Below are positions 1-7,706 of a stretch of 34,477 nucleotides of DNA, piece by piece. The stretch is from CAZRCZ01 sp964598765 (GTDB lineage Bacteria > Sumerlaeota > Sumerlaeia > MVZB01 > JAJFLK01): NCBI GenBank assembly GCA_964598765.1, contig CAZRCZ010000032.1:1-34477 (forward strand), written 5' to 3'. The number at the start of each line of letters is the position of its first letter. Position 1 is the first letter of the stretch. Made by a program: the position numbers and the translations under genes. Under the pieces are notes generated by a model. That model saw only the letters and a list, made by a program, of their open reading frames with translations. It was not told the DNA's origin and did no database searches.

Positions 1-36
1 CGGTACCCCTGGTTTTTTCGCCCTCTTTTCGTCAAC

Positions 37-186
37 CTATTTCAGGACGGGACACTCCAGCCTCTTGCTTCGATATCTCGCCGAGGACCGCCCCACCCCA
101 AGCGCACGGCACGCCCGCCGCTGACTCACCCTCAGCCCCTCGCGCAATCCGTTCACCGCTCTTCTCCGGCGCTCGGGGCTTAGAAG
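37..186 (-). pseudogene. IS3-family transposase OrfB, N-terminal fragment
   Basis: In the -1 frame relative to OrfA, translation after the slippery site gives a basic OrfB-like N-terminus (KLLSPERRRRAVNGLREG, then VSQRRACRALGV and SSARYRS). This is the usual start of an IS3 integrase subunit. It meets a TAG at 37-39 after about 50 codons, before the conserved tyrosine/arginine-rich region and the whole DDE domain. Just before the stop the sequence changes character to one resembling another IS end, so interruption by a second element is possible. It cannot encode an active recombinase as it stands. Confidence 0.75.
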
Positions 187-458
187 TTTCCCTTGGCCGC
201 CTCCCGCAAAATCTGCATGTCCAACGCCTGATCCGCCACCAGCCGCTTCAACCGCCGATTCTCCTCCTCCAGCGCCTTGAGCCGCTTCATGTCCTCCACT
301 TTCATGCCCCCATACTGGTTGCGCCACCGGTGGAGCGTCTGCTCGCTGATTTCAAGCTTCGCACACACCGCGCCGATCGTCGCCCCACGCGACATCTCCG
401 CCTCGGCTTCGCGCAACTTCCGGATGATCTGCTCCGAACTGTGCCTCTTCCTCGCCAT
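180..458 (-). CDS. IS3-family transposase OrfA
   Basis: The 92-residue product is a typical OrfA: an N-terminal helix-turn-helix (about residues 6-50, SSEQIIRKLREAE and ISEQTLHRWRNQYGG) for binding the element's ends, then a short leucine-zipper helix (about 55-85, LKALEEENRRLKRLVAD) for dimerisation with OrfAB. Length and motif order match the family. The gene ends inside the G GGA AAC slippery site, so full-length OrfAB transposase would need a -1 frameshift. OrfA itself looks intact, but with OrfB broken the copy is unlikely to transpose without help. The call as OrfA is secure; the IS subgroup is not determined. Confidence 0.92.
   Translation of the reverse strand: MARKRHSSEQIIRKLREAEAEMSRGATIGAVCAKLEISEQTLHRWRNQYGGMKVEDMKRLKALEEENRRLKRLVADQALDMQILREAAKGNF
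186..192 (-). promoter_or_regulatory. Programmed -1 frameshift site (G GGA AAC)
   Basis: On the minus strand the heptamer GGGAAAC lies in the OrfA frame as G GGA AAC, exactly the X XXY YYZ pattern used by IS3 elements. It sits two codons before the OrfA stop. Slipping back one base continues into the OrfB frame (GGG AAA CTT CTA AGC). No downstream stimulatory structure was worked out. Confidence 0.75.
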
Positions 459-484
459 GTTCCCTTCCTCCCAATCCAGTCTTT

Positions 485-504
485 AATTTCCCGCATGGGA
501 AATT
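485..504. repeat. Perfect hairpin upstream of orfA
   Basis: AATTTCCC (485-492) and GGGAAATT (497-504) form a perfect 8-base inverted repeat with a 4-base loop, about 27 bases upstream of the OrfA start and just inside the IS end. Hairpins here in some IS elements block translation from read-through transcripts; that role is inferred. Confidence 0.6.
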
Positions 505-811
505 ACCAGACTCTCATAACACTTGGACTAGTTTTTGGGGGGAAGGTCAAGCCGCCAATCGCTCTCCTTTTCCTCCGCAATCTGCGGCATCAGCGAAATC
601 CGCGGATGATTTTCCTCTTGGCGTATTGGCGGTTAATTTCTTAGGTCACAACCGCAATCCACTCAACGCTCCATGCCGAAAAGTGTGTAAAAAAATGGGT
701 TCGTTTTGTCAAAATTACCTCTGCGCCCCTACTCGTCAGGGCAATTCTGTATATTCTGTTCATCCCTGCTCAAATTGGCTTTGTTTCGCATTTTTTCTTT
801 TTCGGCTCGCC

Positions 812-848
812 GCGTGACGTATCGCCGATAAGCCGAGGGACGTCACGC
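812..848. repeat. 9-bp perfect inverted repeat
   Basis: GCGTGACGT (812-820) and ACGTCACGC (840-848) are perfect inverted copies with a 19-base loop. No T-run follows on either strand, so it is not a typical intrinsic terminator. It could be an operator or a transcript hairpin. Confidence 0.6.
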
Positions 849-898
849 CAATGGAGACGCCGAGGGACGGACGCCGACGAACGGGACCTGCGAGGGAC
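834..898. repeat. Three direct repeats of CGAGGGAC
   Basis: CGAGGGAC occurs at 834-841, 861-868 and 891-898, spaced 27 and 30 bases apart. The first copy overlaps the right arm of the neighbouring inverted repeat. The spacing, near three helical turns, would suit a protein-binding array, but the function is unknown. Confidence 0.5.
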
Positions 899-1112
899 AT
901 TGACCGCTGGTTCTTGATAAGACTCCTCTTCCGTTAAGGGTGGTTTGAGATCGGGAAAGCCAAGCGGATCGAGTTAGAGTCGCGCGCCAGAGCGGTAATT
1001 CTCGAATCGCGTTGGTAATCGTTGTTCAATCCGACGTGACGATCATGGATAATGCCTGCGGTTTGGATGCCGTCCCTCGCCGATGGAATTCCGAACCGCC
1101 GATTGATGAATT

Positions 1113-1472
1113 ATGTTTGAGCATTTCTCCGAGCCGATCGCCTCGAAATCAAAATTTTATCTCCGGGTCTTGCGCGGCCTCGTTCTTAATCTCGTGGTCC
1201 TGACGCTTTCGCTGGGGATGGGGATGCTCGGATACCACGTCTTCGGAAAACTGACTTGGATTGATTCGTTCCTCAACGCCAGCATGATTTTGACGGGAAT
1301 GGGACCGGTCAACGAGTTGCACAGCGACGCGGCGAAATTATTTTCCGGATTTTTTGCCCTCTACAGCGGATTGGCCTTCCTGACCTGCATGGCGGTGCTC
1401 GTGACTCCCATCCTGCATCGGTTTCTTCACAAGTTTCATTTCGATCCGGACGACGATGGCGAAGAATCGTAA
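1113..1472 (+). CDS. Small two-helix membrane protein, pore-loop-like
   Basis: The 119-residue protein has two clear membrane segments (about residues 22-45, LVLNLVVLTLSLGMGMLGYH, and about 80-102, LFSGFFALYSGLAFLTCMAV) and a charged C-terminal tail ending in acidic residues. Between them is a short amphipathic stretch, SFLNASMILTGMGPVNEL. This layout (helix, re-entrant-looking loop, helix) recalls two-helix ion channels, but the loop has TGMGP where potassium channels have a TVGYG-type filter, so channel activity is unproven. The stop is 11 bases before the downstream glycosyltransferase start, so the two are probably co-transcribed. No good Shine-Dalgarno is visible. I do not recognise a named family. 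Confidence 0.7.
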   Translation: MFEHFSEPIASKSKFYLRVLRGLVLNLVVLTLSLGMGMLGYHVFGKLTWIDSFLNASMILTGMGPVNELHSDAAKLFSGFFALYSGLAFLTCMAVLVTPILHRFLHKFHFDPDDDGEES

Positions 1473-1483
1473 GCCGAGCGACG

Positions 1484-4099
1484 ATGACAAAGAAAAAAAA
1501 GAGTCGTCCGGAGCAAGTCAAGCGTCCGCCGGTTTCTGCCACTCTTCAACGTCCTGAGTTTCGCTCGCCGTTGATATCGTTGGTGAAGCGGCAAAGAATC
1601 TTTTGCCTGATTCTGGTGGCCGCGGGAATTCTTCGCTTCGGTTGGCTCGGTCATCAGGATTTGTGGGTGGACGAAATGGACGCGATACACGACGCAATCA
1701 ATTTAGATTTGCGCCACCCTTTGAGTCGCCCCCATTGGTTGAGTTTTGCCTTGATGCGGTTGGCTCTCCGGTTCGGCGACGGAGAATTCGCCGTGAGATT
1801 TCCATCGGCTTTGGCGGGGACGCTAAGTCTGTTTCCGATGTATGGGTTGATCCGGCGTCGGGCGTTCAAATCCGAAGCCCTTGTGGCCGCCGCCTTGCTT
1901 GCCTTCCTACCCTATCATGTTCATTACACGACCGAGGCGCGATTTTACGGATTCGTATTCTTTTTTTCCGCAATGGCGCTGGTCTGTCTGGAGCGGTTTT
2001 GTCGAAAAGCCTCACTGCTTTCCGTGATCGGCTTTGCGATCTTTGAGGCCGCCGCGTATCTCTCGCATCCGGCGTCGGCTCCGGCATCCGCGGGCGCGGG
2101 CTTGGCCGCCGGAATCTGGATTATTACGAACGGGAGCCATTGGACGCGCCTCTGGCGGGATCGCTTTGATGCGCAACGAAAGCGATTCGGCGGTGTCTTG
2201 GCATGGGGGGTCTTCCACGCGAAGGCATTACTTTTGGCTGTCATGCTGATCGGCGCGGCATGGTCGGCCTACCGAGGCATCCTTCAGCCGGCGATCAGTC
2301 ATTGGGACCGATCGTTGCCGCAGGGAATTGGCGTGAACTGGTATTTCTTCTGGCTTCACTTCGGCGGATACGCCAACGGCCGATGGGAGTTGGGTTGGTG
2401 GCCTTTGTCCGGCGCGGGAGGCGGGCTGGCGCTGCTCGGAAGCGTCGCGCTTTGGAAACGCAGAGACCTCTTTCTCGCTGTCTTATTTACTTCTCTCTAC
2501 CTCGTCGGATTGGGATCACTTTTTCTCTCCCGCGCGGAGATACCCTACGTAAACAAATATTCCATCGCCATTTTTCCCGCCTTCGTCGGGTGGGTGACTT
2601 TTGGAATTTGCGCGGTCGCGGAATTTCTCGCGCGCACGGTAGGGAGAGGAACAAGAGATGTCTGGGCGTGGAGCGGGGTCGCCGCGCTGGCGCTTCTTTC
2701 GGTCCCCGCGTTGAACGCTCATTTCACGCGCCAAAATATGCCGTTGCGGGATACGTTCCATCACGTTGCGCAAGAGAGCGGTCAAGGCAAGCGACCGTGT
2801 CTTGCCACTTTGGGCATGGCTAACATCATCAATTCTTACCAAGACTCGAACGAGAACGATTGGCTCTCCGCGGAATCCTATTTCGCCGTCTGGCCGAGGG
2901 AGAGTTTTTTTGATTTCTTAGACGCCTTGAATCGCGCCGGCGTGCCGACGTGGTTCGCGGGGATGAAGCAGGATGAATCGGCGCTCAAGGGGATCCTCGA
3001 CGGACGGCCTTGGAAAAAGGAAACCATTCTGCCGGCTCTGGCTGAGGGATACGAAATGCTTATCTATCGCGCCTTGCCGACGAAGGAGAAGAACGAGCCT
3101 CCGACATTCGTCAGCGCCGTTCGGCAGTATCGCCGCGACGCGGTTGATTTCGACGCCATTGATCCGAGCTGGGCGGGCATCATTCGTGACGGGGATCGCC
3201 GATTCCTGAGCATCGTTCAGGACTGTGAGATGAGCTACACGATCAAAGAAGATTACCCGGAGCCGGCGCTCCTAAAGATTTACGGGCGAAACCGGGCCGA
3301 ATATCCGCGCGCAGTGGAGGCGCGATTGGATGGGTTGCCCGCGGGTTTGGTCGCATATTTGGAGAAGAACGACGAATTCACGACGCGAACCTTGATTCTG
3401 AATCTTCGGGCCGCTCAAGCGCGCTCGTCGGACGGGCATAAATTGACCTTACATGCTTTGGATTCAACGTTGCCGTTGAGCCGTGGCCTGAATTACGCCG
3501 ACCGATTTGAGTTGGATGGGTTCTCCATCGTTTCATCTTCCGCGCCGTTGTCTCAAATTCTTGCGTCATCCGATTCCTTGATTGATCGCGGGATCATGTT
3601 TCAGACGCGGAATCCCCATGCCAAAGTTCGCATCGCGGATGCCGATGATCCTGAGGGCAAATTGGCGGGGTGGCAGGTCGAACCGCAGGAGACGAATTGG
3701 AAAGTCGAACGGGCAAGCGACATGACTCCCGAAACGCTGATTGTTTCGTTGGGAAAGTTCAGCCGCGGCGCAACGGTGATCTCTCCCGGCGTCCCCATTC
3801 AGCCGGGACGTTTCATCTACGGGAGTCTGGAGATGCGCGTGGACCAGCTTTGGACTCACGGCGCCAACGTGGGCGTCACGTTCTACGGCGAGGGCGACCG
3901 GTTTATTGGAAGTCTCTATGCGGGCAATCAACCCATGCACGGAAATGAACGATGGAGGCGGAAGACATTGTTTTTCCAAGCGCCTCCCGGCGCTACATCA
4001 TTTGTGATTGAAATGGACGCATGGCGAAACCAAACGCCGGCTCGATTGAGCGACGGAAGAATTCGCTTGCGAGACGTGGAACTCTTCAAGAGCCGGTAG
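1484..4099 (+). CDS. GT39/ArnT-like integral membrane glycosyltransferase with C-terminal soluble domain
   Basis: The 871-residue protein has a basic N-terminus, about 9-11 hydrophobic segments in residues 30-450 and a long soluble C-terminal half. The first external loop carries DLWVDEMDAIHD; an acidic DE pair there is the hallmark of GT-C enzymes (PMT/ArnT/GT39), which transfer sugars from polyprenyl-phosphate donors at the outer membrane face. Segments such as ALLAFLPYHVHYTTEARFYG match the family's conserved LxP(y)xxxxxxEaRfY region. The C-terminal part (about 500-871) is beta-rich, possibly carbohydrate-binding, and I do not recognise it. Substrate unknown. The start ATG at 1484 follows the upstream small membrane gene closely. 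The gene ends 20 bases from the convergent kinase gene. Confidence 0.85.
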   Translation: MTKKKKSRPEQVKRPPVSATLQRPEFRSPLISLVKRQRIFCLILVAAGILRFGWLGHQDLWVDEMDAIHDAINLDLRHPLSRPHWLSFALMRLALRFGDGEFAVRFPSALAGTLSLFPMYGLIRRRAFKSEALVAAALLAFLPYHVHYTTEARFYGFVFFFSAMALVCLERFCRKASLLSVIGFAIFEAAAYLSHPASAPASAGAGLAAGIWIITNGSHWTRLWRDRFDAQRKRFGGVLAWGVFHAKALLLAVMLIGAAWSAYRGILQPAISHWDRSLPQGIGVNWYFFWLHFGGYANGRWELGWWPLSGAGGGLALLGSVALWKRRDLFLAVLFTSLYLVGLGSLFLSRAEIPYVNKYSIAIFPAFVGWVTFGICAVAEFLARTVGRGTRDVWAWSGVAALALLSVPALNAHFTRQNMPLRDTFHHVAQESGQGKRPCLATLGMANIINSYQDSNENDWLSAESYFAVWPRESFFDFLDALNRAGVPTWFAGMKQDESALKGILDGRPWKKETILPALAEGYEMLIYRALPTKEKNEPPTFVSAVRQYRRDAVDFDAIDPSWAGIIRDGDRRFLSIVQDCEMSYTIKEDYPEPALLKIYGRNRAEYPRAVEARLDGLPAGLVAYLEKNDEFTTRTLILNLRAAQARSSDGHKLTLHALDSTLPLSRGLNYADRFELDGFSIVSSSAPLSQILASSDSLIDRGIMFQTRNPHAKVRIADADDPEGKLAGWQVEPQETNWKVERASDMTPETLIVSLGKFSRGATVISPGVPIQPGRFIYGSLEMRVDQLWTHGANVGVTFYGEGDRFIGSLYAGNQPMHGNERWRRKTLFFQAPPGATSFVIEMDAWRNQTPARLSDGRIRLRDVELFKSR

Positions 4100-4119
4100 A
4101 AGCAAGCAAGGAACGGAGA

Positions 4120-5115
4120 TTATTCATTCTTGCAGTCTTCGATGGATTTGAGACGAAAAAGAAGCGACCAAACATCATGATAAATTGCGAGACGTTCGTG
4201 GCGAATCGCCGGAAGCGAGGAGAAAAACTCCATTTCCGAGCGTCCCCGCCGATAATCCGCAAGGGTGGACTCCGCCGTCCATGCGGCCAAGTCCCATTCC
4301 CACTCTCCGAAATTGGCGTGATCGGCGTCGCAGAGGCGGAGGTTTCCGTTGTCTCCGATCCGAACATTGCGTCGGCGGAAATCGCCGTGAACGATCCGAA
4401 GACTTTCTGGAGCATTGAGATCGAGGAGACGTTCGCCCAATCCCTCCCAGACGCGCTTAAGCTCGGCAAGTTCGGTCTCGCGCGAAGGTCTTGTCAGCGG
4501 AATCCACGCGGAGTGCGCCTGCAGTCGTTCTTCGACGTGATGATGAATCCGGATCGGATTCAAGCAGGGTTTGGTTCCGGTCGGGACGCGCCCCTCGGAC
4601 AAGCTCAGACCTGCGGCGGCATCGGCCCCGATCTCGGCGGATGAAGCGCGCCGCCCTTCGATCCATTCCCATTCGAAACTGTAGTCGTTGGGCTGAGCGG
4701 CTCGCAATCGCATGCCGGCCTTGGCATAGGCGAGGGAGAAGAGCCGCGCGGAGGAGTCGTAGCAGGCAAACGTCGCCGGAGAATAAATTTTTTTGAGACG
4801 ACTCTCGCCCTTTGCCTCCGTTTTCAATACCAAACGCGATTCCGGCTTGTAGGAAAGAACCGAGAGCGCCTCGCCGAGAATTCTCGGCGCGCGGTCGGGA
4901 AATGGAAACAACCTTCGGTCGCGGCTCAAGGGGAGAATTTTGAATTTGTTTCGCTCGCGGTCCCATCGCCAATAAAGCGTTGAGGCGACTTGAATCTCAT
5001 CGGGCGGGGAAAGCAATCCGAGGGCAACCGATGGCGAGCGAAACCACACCCGACTCGTTCGCGCGAGCGCTTCTGAGGCAAGGGAAGGAATGTCCTGAGC
5101 GGGAGATTCAATCAT
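4120..5115 (-). CDS. APH-fold (aminoglycoside/choline kinase-like) phosphotransferase
   Basis: The C-terminal half has the catalytic core of the APH kinase fold: the loop HGDFRRRN (His-x-Asp ... Asn) and, about 20 residues later, LCDADHANFGEWEWDLAAW, whose Asp would bind magnesium like the DFG Asp. The N-lobe is divergent. The family phosphorylates small hydroxyl substrates (sugars, choline, drugs). Here, directly downstream of a sugar-1-phosphate transferase, a sugar or glycan substrate is more likely than an antibiotic, but that is inference. The ATG at 5113-5115 gives 331 residues. A TTG at 5217 would extend it to 365 but overlap the upstream gene by 37 bases and add an unconserved-looking leader. 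Neither start has a strong ribosome site. Confidence 0.8.
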   Translation of the reverse strand: MIESPAQDIPSLASEALARTSRVWFRSPSVALGLLSPPDEIQVASTLYWRWDRERNKFKILPLSRDRRLFPFPDRAPRILGEALSVLSYKPESRLVLKTEAKGESRLKKIYSPATFACYDSSARLFSLAYAKAGMRLRAAQPNDYSFEWEWIEGRRASSAEIGADAAAGLSLSEGRVPTGTKPCLNPIRIHHHVEERLQAHSAWIPLTRPSRETELAELKRVWEGLGERLLDLNAPESLRIVHGDFRRRNVRIGDNGNLRLCDADHANFGEWEWDLAAWTAESTLADYRRGRSEMEFFSSLPAIRHERLAIYHDVWSLLFRLKSIEDCKNE

Positions 5116-5180
5116 CGGAGGCGGGGCCCCTATTCCATCGTCTGTATTTTCACACGACGGAGGAATAAAAACAAGGCCGG

Positions 5181-6587
5181 TTATCCGGAGGATACGGAAC
5201 GGAATAACGTCAGCCAAAGAATCTTGAAATCAAGCCACCACGACCAATTCTCAATGTAGTAAAGATCGTATTTGAGGCGTTGGGGGATGGAGCCGTGTTT
5301 GCCGCAGAGTCCGTGGATTTGCGCCCAACCGGTGATGCCGCTTTTGACCTTGTGCCGGGCCATGTAGCGGGGAATGTCGTCGCGGAACTGCTCGACAAAA
5401 TAAGGACGCTCGGGGCGCGGCCCGACGAGGCTCATTTCCCCCTTAAGAACATTCACAAGTTGGGGGAGTTCATCCAGACGGTATTTGCGAAGCCGCAGGC
5501 CGAGAGCCGTGCAACGCGGATCGTTCTCTTCGGCGAAAATCGGTCCGGTTTCCGCTTCGGCGTCAACCCTCATGGTGCGAAATTTGTAAATGGTGAATCG
5601 CCGGCGGTCCAATCCCATGCGCTCTTGGACATAAAGAGCAGGGCCGCCGTCATGTCGCCGAATCAGCCAACCAACGACCAGCATCACGGGCGACAGAACA
5701 ATCAGCCCAACCAAAGCGGCCAAAAAATCCACCAAGCGTTTCAGCGCGGCGTTCCAGCCTCGCAGGGGCGTTTCATGGACGCCGAGAAACGGTATGCCGC
5801 GGAAAGTCTCGACGACCATGCCGCTGAAGAGCAATTCGGTCGTGTCGGGGACGATGTGAAATTCCGCCAATTGGCGTTCGCATTGGATCAGCAGGGTCGG
5901 GATGCGCGCCCGATCCAATTCGGGTTGGGCGAGAATCACTTCGTCAATTCGTTCCCTTTCGAGGATGGTTTCCAGATCGTCAATCGCGCCGAGAATCGGC
6001 AATACCGCTCCGGACTCTCCTCCGGATTTAGAATTTCGGTCCACAAGCGCGCCGACGGGAGCCATGCCATGTTCGGGGTGCCGTTTAAGCGTTTCAAAAA
6101 CCTTGGTTGCGATTTCCCCTCCGCCCAGAATTAGGGTGCGGGTAAGACCGACGCGCCACCTGAGCATCAATTCTTGAAAAAGAACATGGAGGACGATCCG
6201 CTCGGCGACGAGCGAAACAATCACCGAACCGAAGACGATCGGAATCAGGACGCGGGAGTATTGCGGCTCGGCGCGTTCATAAAACGCGAACGTGAAAAAA
6301 ATCATCAGCGCGAGCACGGATCCGGTCACGATTCTACGGATCACGTTGAAATCGAGGATTCTTGAATGCCGCCGGTAAAGATTTTCGAACCGCAAGGAAA
6401 GGAACCAGAAGAAGCAGGCCCAAGGAAGTATGCGGAGGTAGTCGCGGACGTTGTAGCCTTTGGTCACCTCGATCAATCCCGAATGAAATCGGAGCCAATA
6501 AGCAAAGCCGAGTCCCGCCGCGATGGCCGACAGATCGGCGGTCATGACGAGTAGCATTTTCCAGACAGGGTGGCGTCGACGGCTCAT
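5181..6587 (-). CDS. Undecaprenyl-phosphate sugar-1-phosphate transferase (WcaJ/WbaP-like)
   Basis: A polyprenyl glycosylphosphotransferase that primes exopolysaccharide or O-antigen synthesis by moving sugar-1-phosphate onto undecaprenyl phosphate at the inner membrane. From the chosen start (468 residues, typical length) it has an N-terminal helical membrane domain, a central Rossmann-like CoA-binding_3 domain (TRTLILGGGEIATKVFE), a further membrane helix (LAALVGLIVLSPVMLVVGW) and the catalytic domain with KFRTM, YRLDELPQL and MSLVGPRPE. The frame stays open upstream to 6896, but those 103 residues come from intergenic repeat sequence, so I start at the ATG at 6585-6587. It is transcribed into the APH-fold kinase gene. 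Family certain, donor sugar unknown. Confidence 0.93.
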   Translation of the reverse strand: MSRRRHPVWKMLLVMTADLSAIAAGLGFAYWLRFHSGLIEVTKGYNVRDYLRILPWACFFWFLSLRFENLYRRHSRILDFNVIRRIVTGSVLALMIFFTFAFYERAEPQYSRVLIPIVFGSVIVSLVAERIVLHVLFQELMLRWRVGLTRTLILGGGEIATKVFETLKRHPEHGMAPVGALVDRNSKSGGESGAVLPILGAIDDLETILERERIDEVILAQPELDRARIPTLLIQCERQLAEFHIVPDTTELLFSGMVVETFRGIPFLGVHETPLRGWNAALKRLVDFLAALVGLIVLSPVMLVVGWLIRRHDGGPALYVQERMGLDRRRFTIYKFRTMRVDAEAETGPIFAEENDPRCTALGLRLRKYRLDELPQLVNVLKGEMSLVGPRPERPYFVEQFRDDIPRYMARHKVKSGITGWAQIHGLCGKHGSIPQRLKYDLYYIENWSWWLDFKILWLTLFRSVSSG

Positions 6588-6920
6588 TGGGAAATGAAGA
6601 TGGCCTTGCTCTTCTTCTAATTGAGGACTCGCCCCGGACGGCGATCCGATGATCACGCTTTTTAAGCCCAACTCAGGGAAAAGATCAAGTCCCGAAAATG
6701 GATGGGATGACGATTCCACGGGTGATTCGGGTCCCTTATGGGAAATGTATTCACCACCAAGTCCCGAAGACACCAAGAATTCTGGGCATCGGAATGCATT
6801 GCGCCGAATCGCTGGCATGGGAAGCAGTCGCATTCCCTTTTTTCGTTGCTTGGTGACTTCGTGTCTTGGTGGTATAAATCCGATTGGATCTTCCATTGAT
6901 GATCCGACGAATCATTCACG
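6588..6920. other. Gene-free region between divergent genes
   Basis: These 333 bases separate the minus-strand priming transferase from the plus-strand PLA2-like gene, so promoters for both should lie here; none is clear enough to place. The minus frame of the transferase is open across it but yields repeat-derived peptide. It contains one inverted pair of the dispersed CACCAAG-type repeat (6750-6874). Confidence 0.55.
6750..6874. repeat. Dispersed inverted-repeat pair, copy 1
   Basis: The left arm (6750-6779, starting TTCACCACCAAGTCCCGAAG) and the right arm (6849-6874, CTTGGTGACTTCGTGTCTTG onward) are imperfect inverted copies about 70 bases apart. The same style of sequence recurs at 8727-8929 and 26096-26251 in the same orientation, so this is a dispersed family and not a chance hairpin. 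Confidence 0.6.
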
Positions 6921-7706
6921 ATGATCAAAGACAACCCAGATCAGTTCGCTTTGCTTGACTTTGAGATTACCCGGTTTGGAGGCGGCCTAATCAAGTATTC
7001 CATTAGAGATGCAAGGAAGAATGAAATTGTTTCCGGTCTCTTTTCAACCGGAGGGAAAGGCAAACTGTCTTGGCCGCGCGACTTTTCGATGTTGGGTCTT
7101 CCGGCGCGGGATTTTCTTGTTCGGTTGGGCGTTTGTTTGCCGAAGCAAGGAATAAGAAACGGGAGGAGCAAATCCGAAACACGGGCGATTCGAAGTTTTA
7201 ATCGGGACTTGGCGAAACCCTCAACAAAGGCGGCGGCGGTCCTTTGGAAGAAGCTGGAAATAGCGAAAGAAGCGCGCAAATTCCCCGTTGAAATTCTTAC
7301 GCTCTCCAAGCTTTTGTTTCTATTTTATCTCTACGCCGGAAAATGGAACCGGTCGGAATTCGAGATCAATCTCGCTCCGTTGGGATTTGAGTTGCCTTCC
7401 GCGAAAAGCGAGAACGGTCGAGCCAATGGATGCAGTTGGTCGCCCGGCGGTTGGTGGGTTTCGTGTTGCAACGCGCATGATGATTGTTACGAACGCGGAG
7501 GCGATGAGGCCGACCGCGCCGAGTGCGACGCGAGGCTTTACCGTTGTCTTGTAGCCAAACGATGTCCCCTCGCCGCGCTTTATTACGCGGCGGTGCGTAT
7601 CTTCGGACGGAATTTTTTCAGTTACCACACGCCAGATCATCGGGCGCGAGGCGTGAGGAAAGCGCGAACCAATATCAAACCTTCACCGATTCGCCGTTCC
7701 GCTTGA
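6921..7706 (+). CDS. Phospholipase A2-like protein (CCxxHDxCY signature)
   Basis: The 261-residue protein carries a secreted-PLA2 active-site signature: Cys182-Cys183, His186-Asp187 and Cys189-Tyr190 (SCCNAHDDCY), preceded by NGCSWSPGGWW and followed by a second helix DRAECDARLYRCL with an Asp and two cysteines. In PLA2 enzymes the His-Asp pair activates water to cut the sn-2 ester of phospholipids, and paired cysteines brace the helices. The N-terminal 150 residues are unrecognised, with a short hydrophobic stretch (LLFLFYLYAGKW) before the catalytic domain. There is no signal peptide, which is odd for a disulfide-rich enzyme. Codon use seems AT-richer than the neighbours. The 3' end overlaps the convergent oxidoreductase gene by 32 bases. 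The domain call rests on motif alone. Confidence 0.7.
   Translation: MIKDNPDQFALLDFEITRFGGGLIKYSIRDARKNEIVSGLFSTGGKGKLSWPRDFSMLGLPARDFLVRLGVCLPKQGIRNGRSKSETRAIRSFNRDLAKPSTKAAAVLWKKLEIAKEARKFPVEILTLSKLLFLFYLYAGKWNRSEFEINLAPLGFELPSAKSENGRANGCSWSPGGWWVSCCNAHDDCYERGGDEADRAECDARLYRCLVAKRCPLAALYYAAVRIFGRNFFSYHTPDHRARGVRKARTNIKPSPIRRSA

Larger units (their letters stand above)
1..550 (-). mobile_element. IS3-family insertion sequence, left-end remnant
   Basis: This is the orfA-side end of an IS3-family element, read on the minus strand. The outer end near 549-550 reads inward TGACCTTCCCCCCAAAAACT, a plausible IS3 terminal sequence starting with TG. Then come a short leader with a hairpin, OrfA, a slippery site and the first part of OrfB. 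OrfB stops after about 50 codons, where the family normally has about 270 or more with a DDE catalytic core, so the copy is broken. The right end is outside the window or lost. The terminal match is by eye and from memory of the family. Confidence 0.75.
551..1112. other. Gene-free region of 562 bases with decayed repeats
   Basis: No open frame here has recognisable protein features; the longest (626-817 and 1012-1203, plus strand) have low-complexity translations and no homology that I recognise. Around 570-645 the text (CAATCTGCGG, AAATCCGCGGATG, TTGGCGTATTGGCGG) looks like a decayed dispersed intergenic repeat. The 812-898 stretch holds an inverted repeat and three direct repeats, listed separately. 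No confident promoter was found for the gene starting at 1113. Confidence 0.6.

Noticed and set aside
626..817. Small plus-strand ORF of 63 codons
   Set aside because: No domain, no ribosome site, and it translates apparent decayed repeat text.
6588..6896. 103-residue N-terminal extension of the priming transferase
   Set aside because: It translates a dispersed intergenic repeat; family proteins start near the ATG at 6585-6587.
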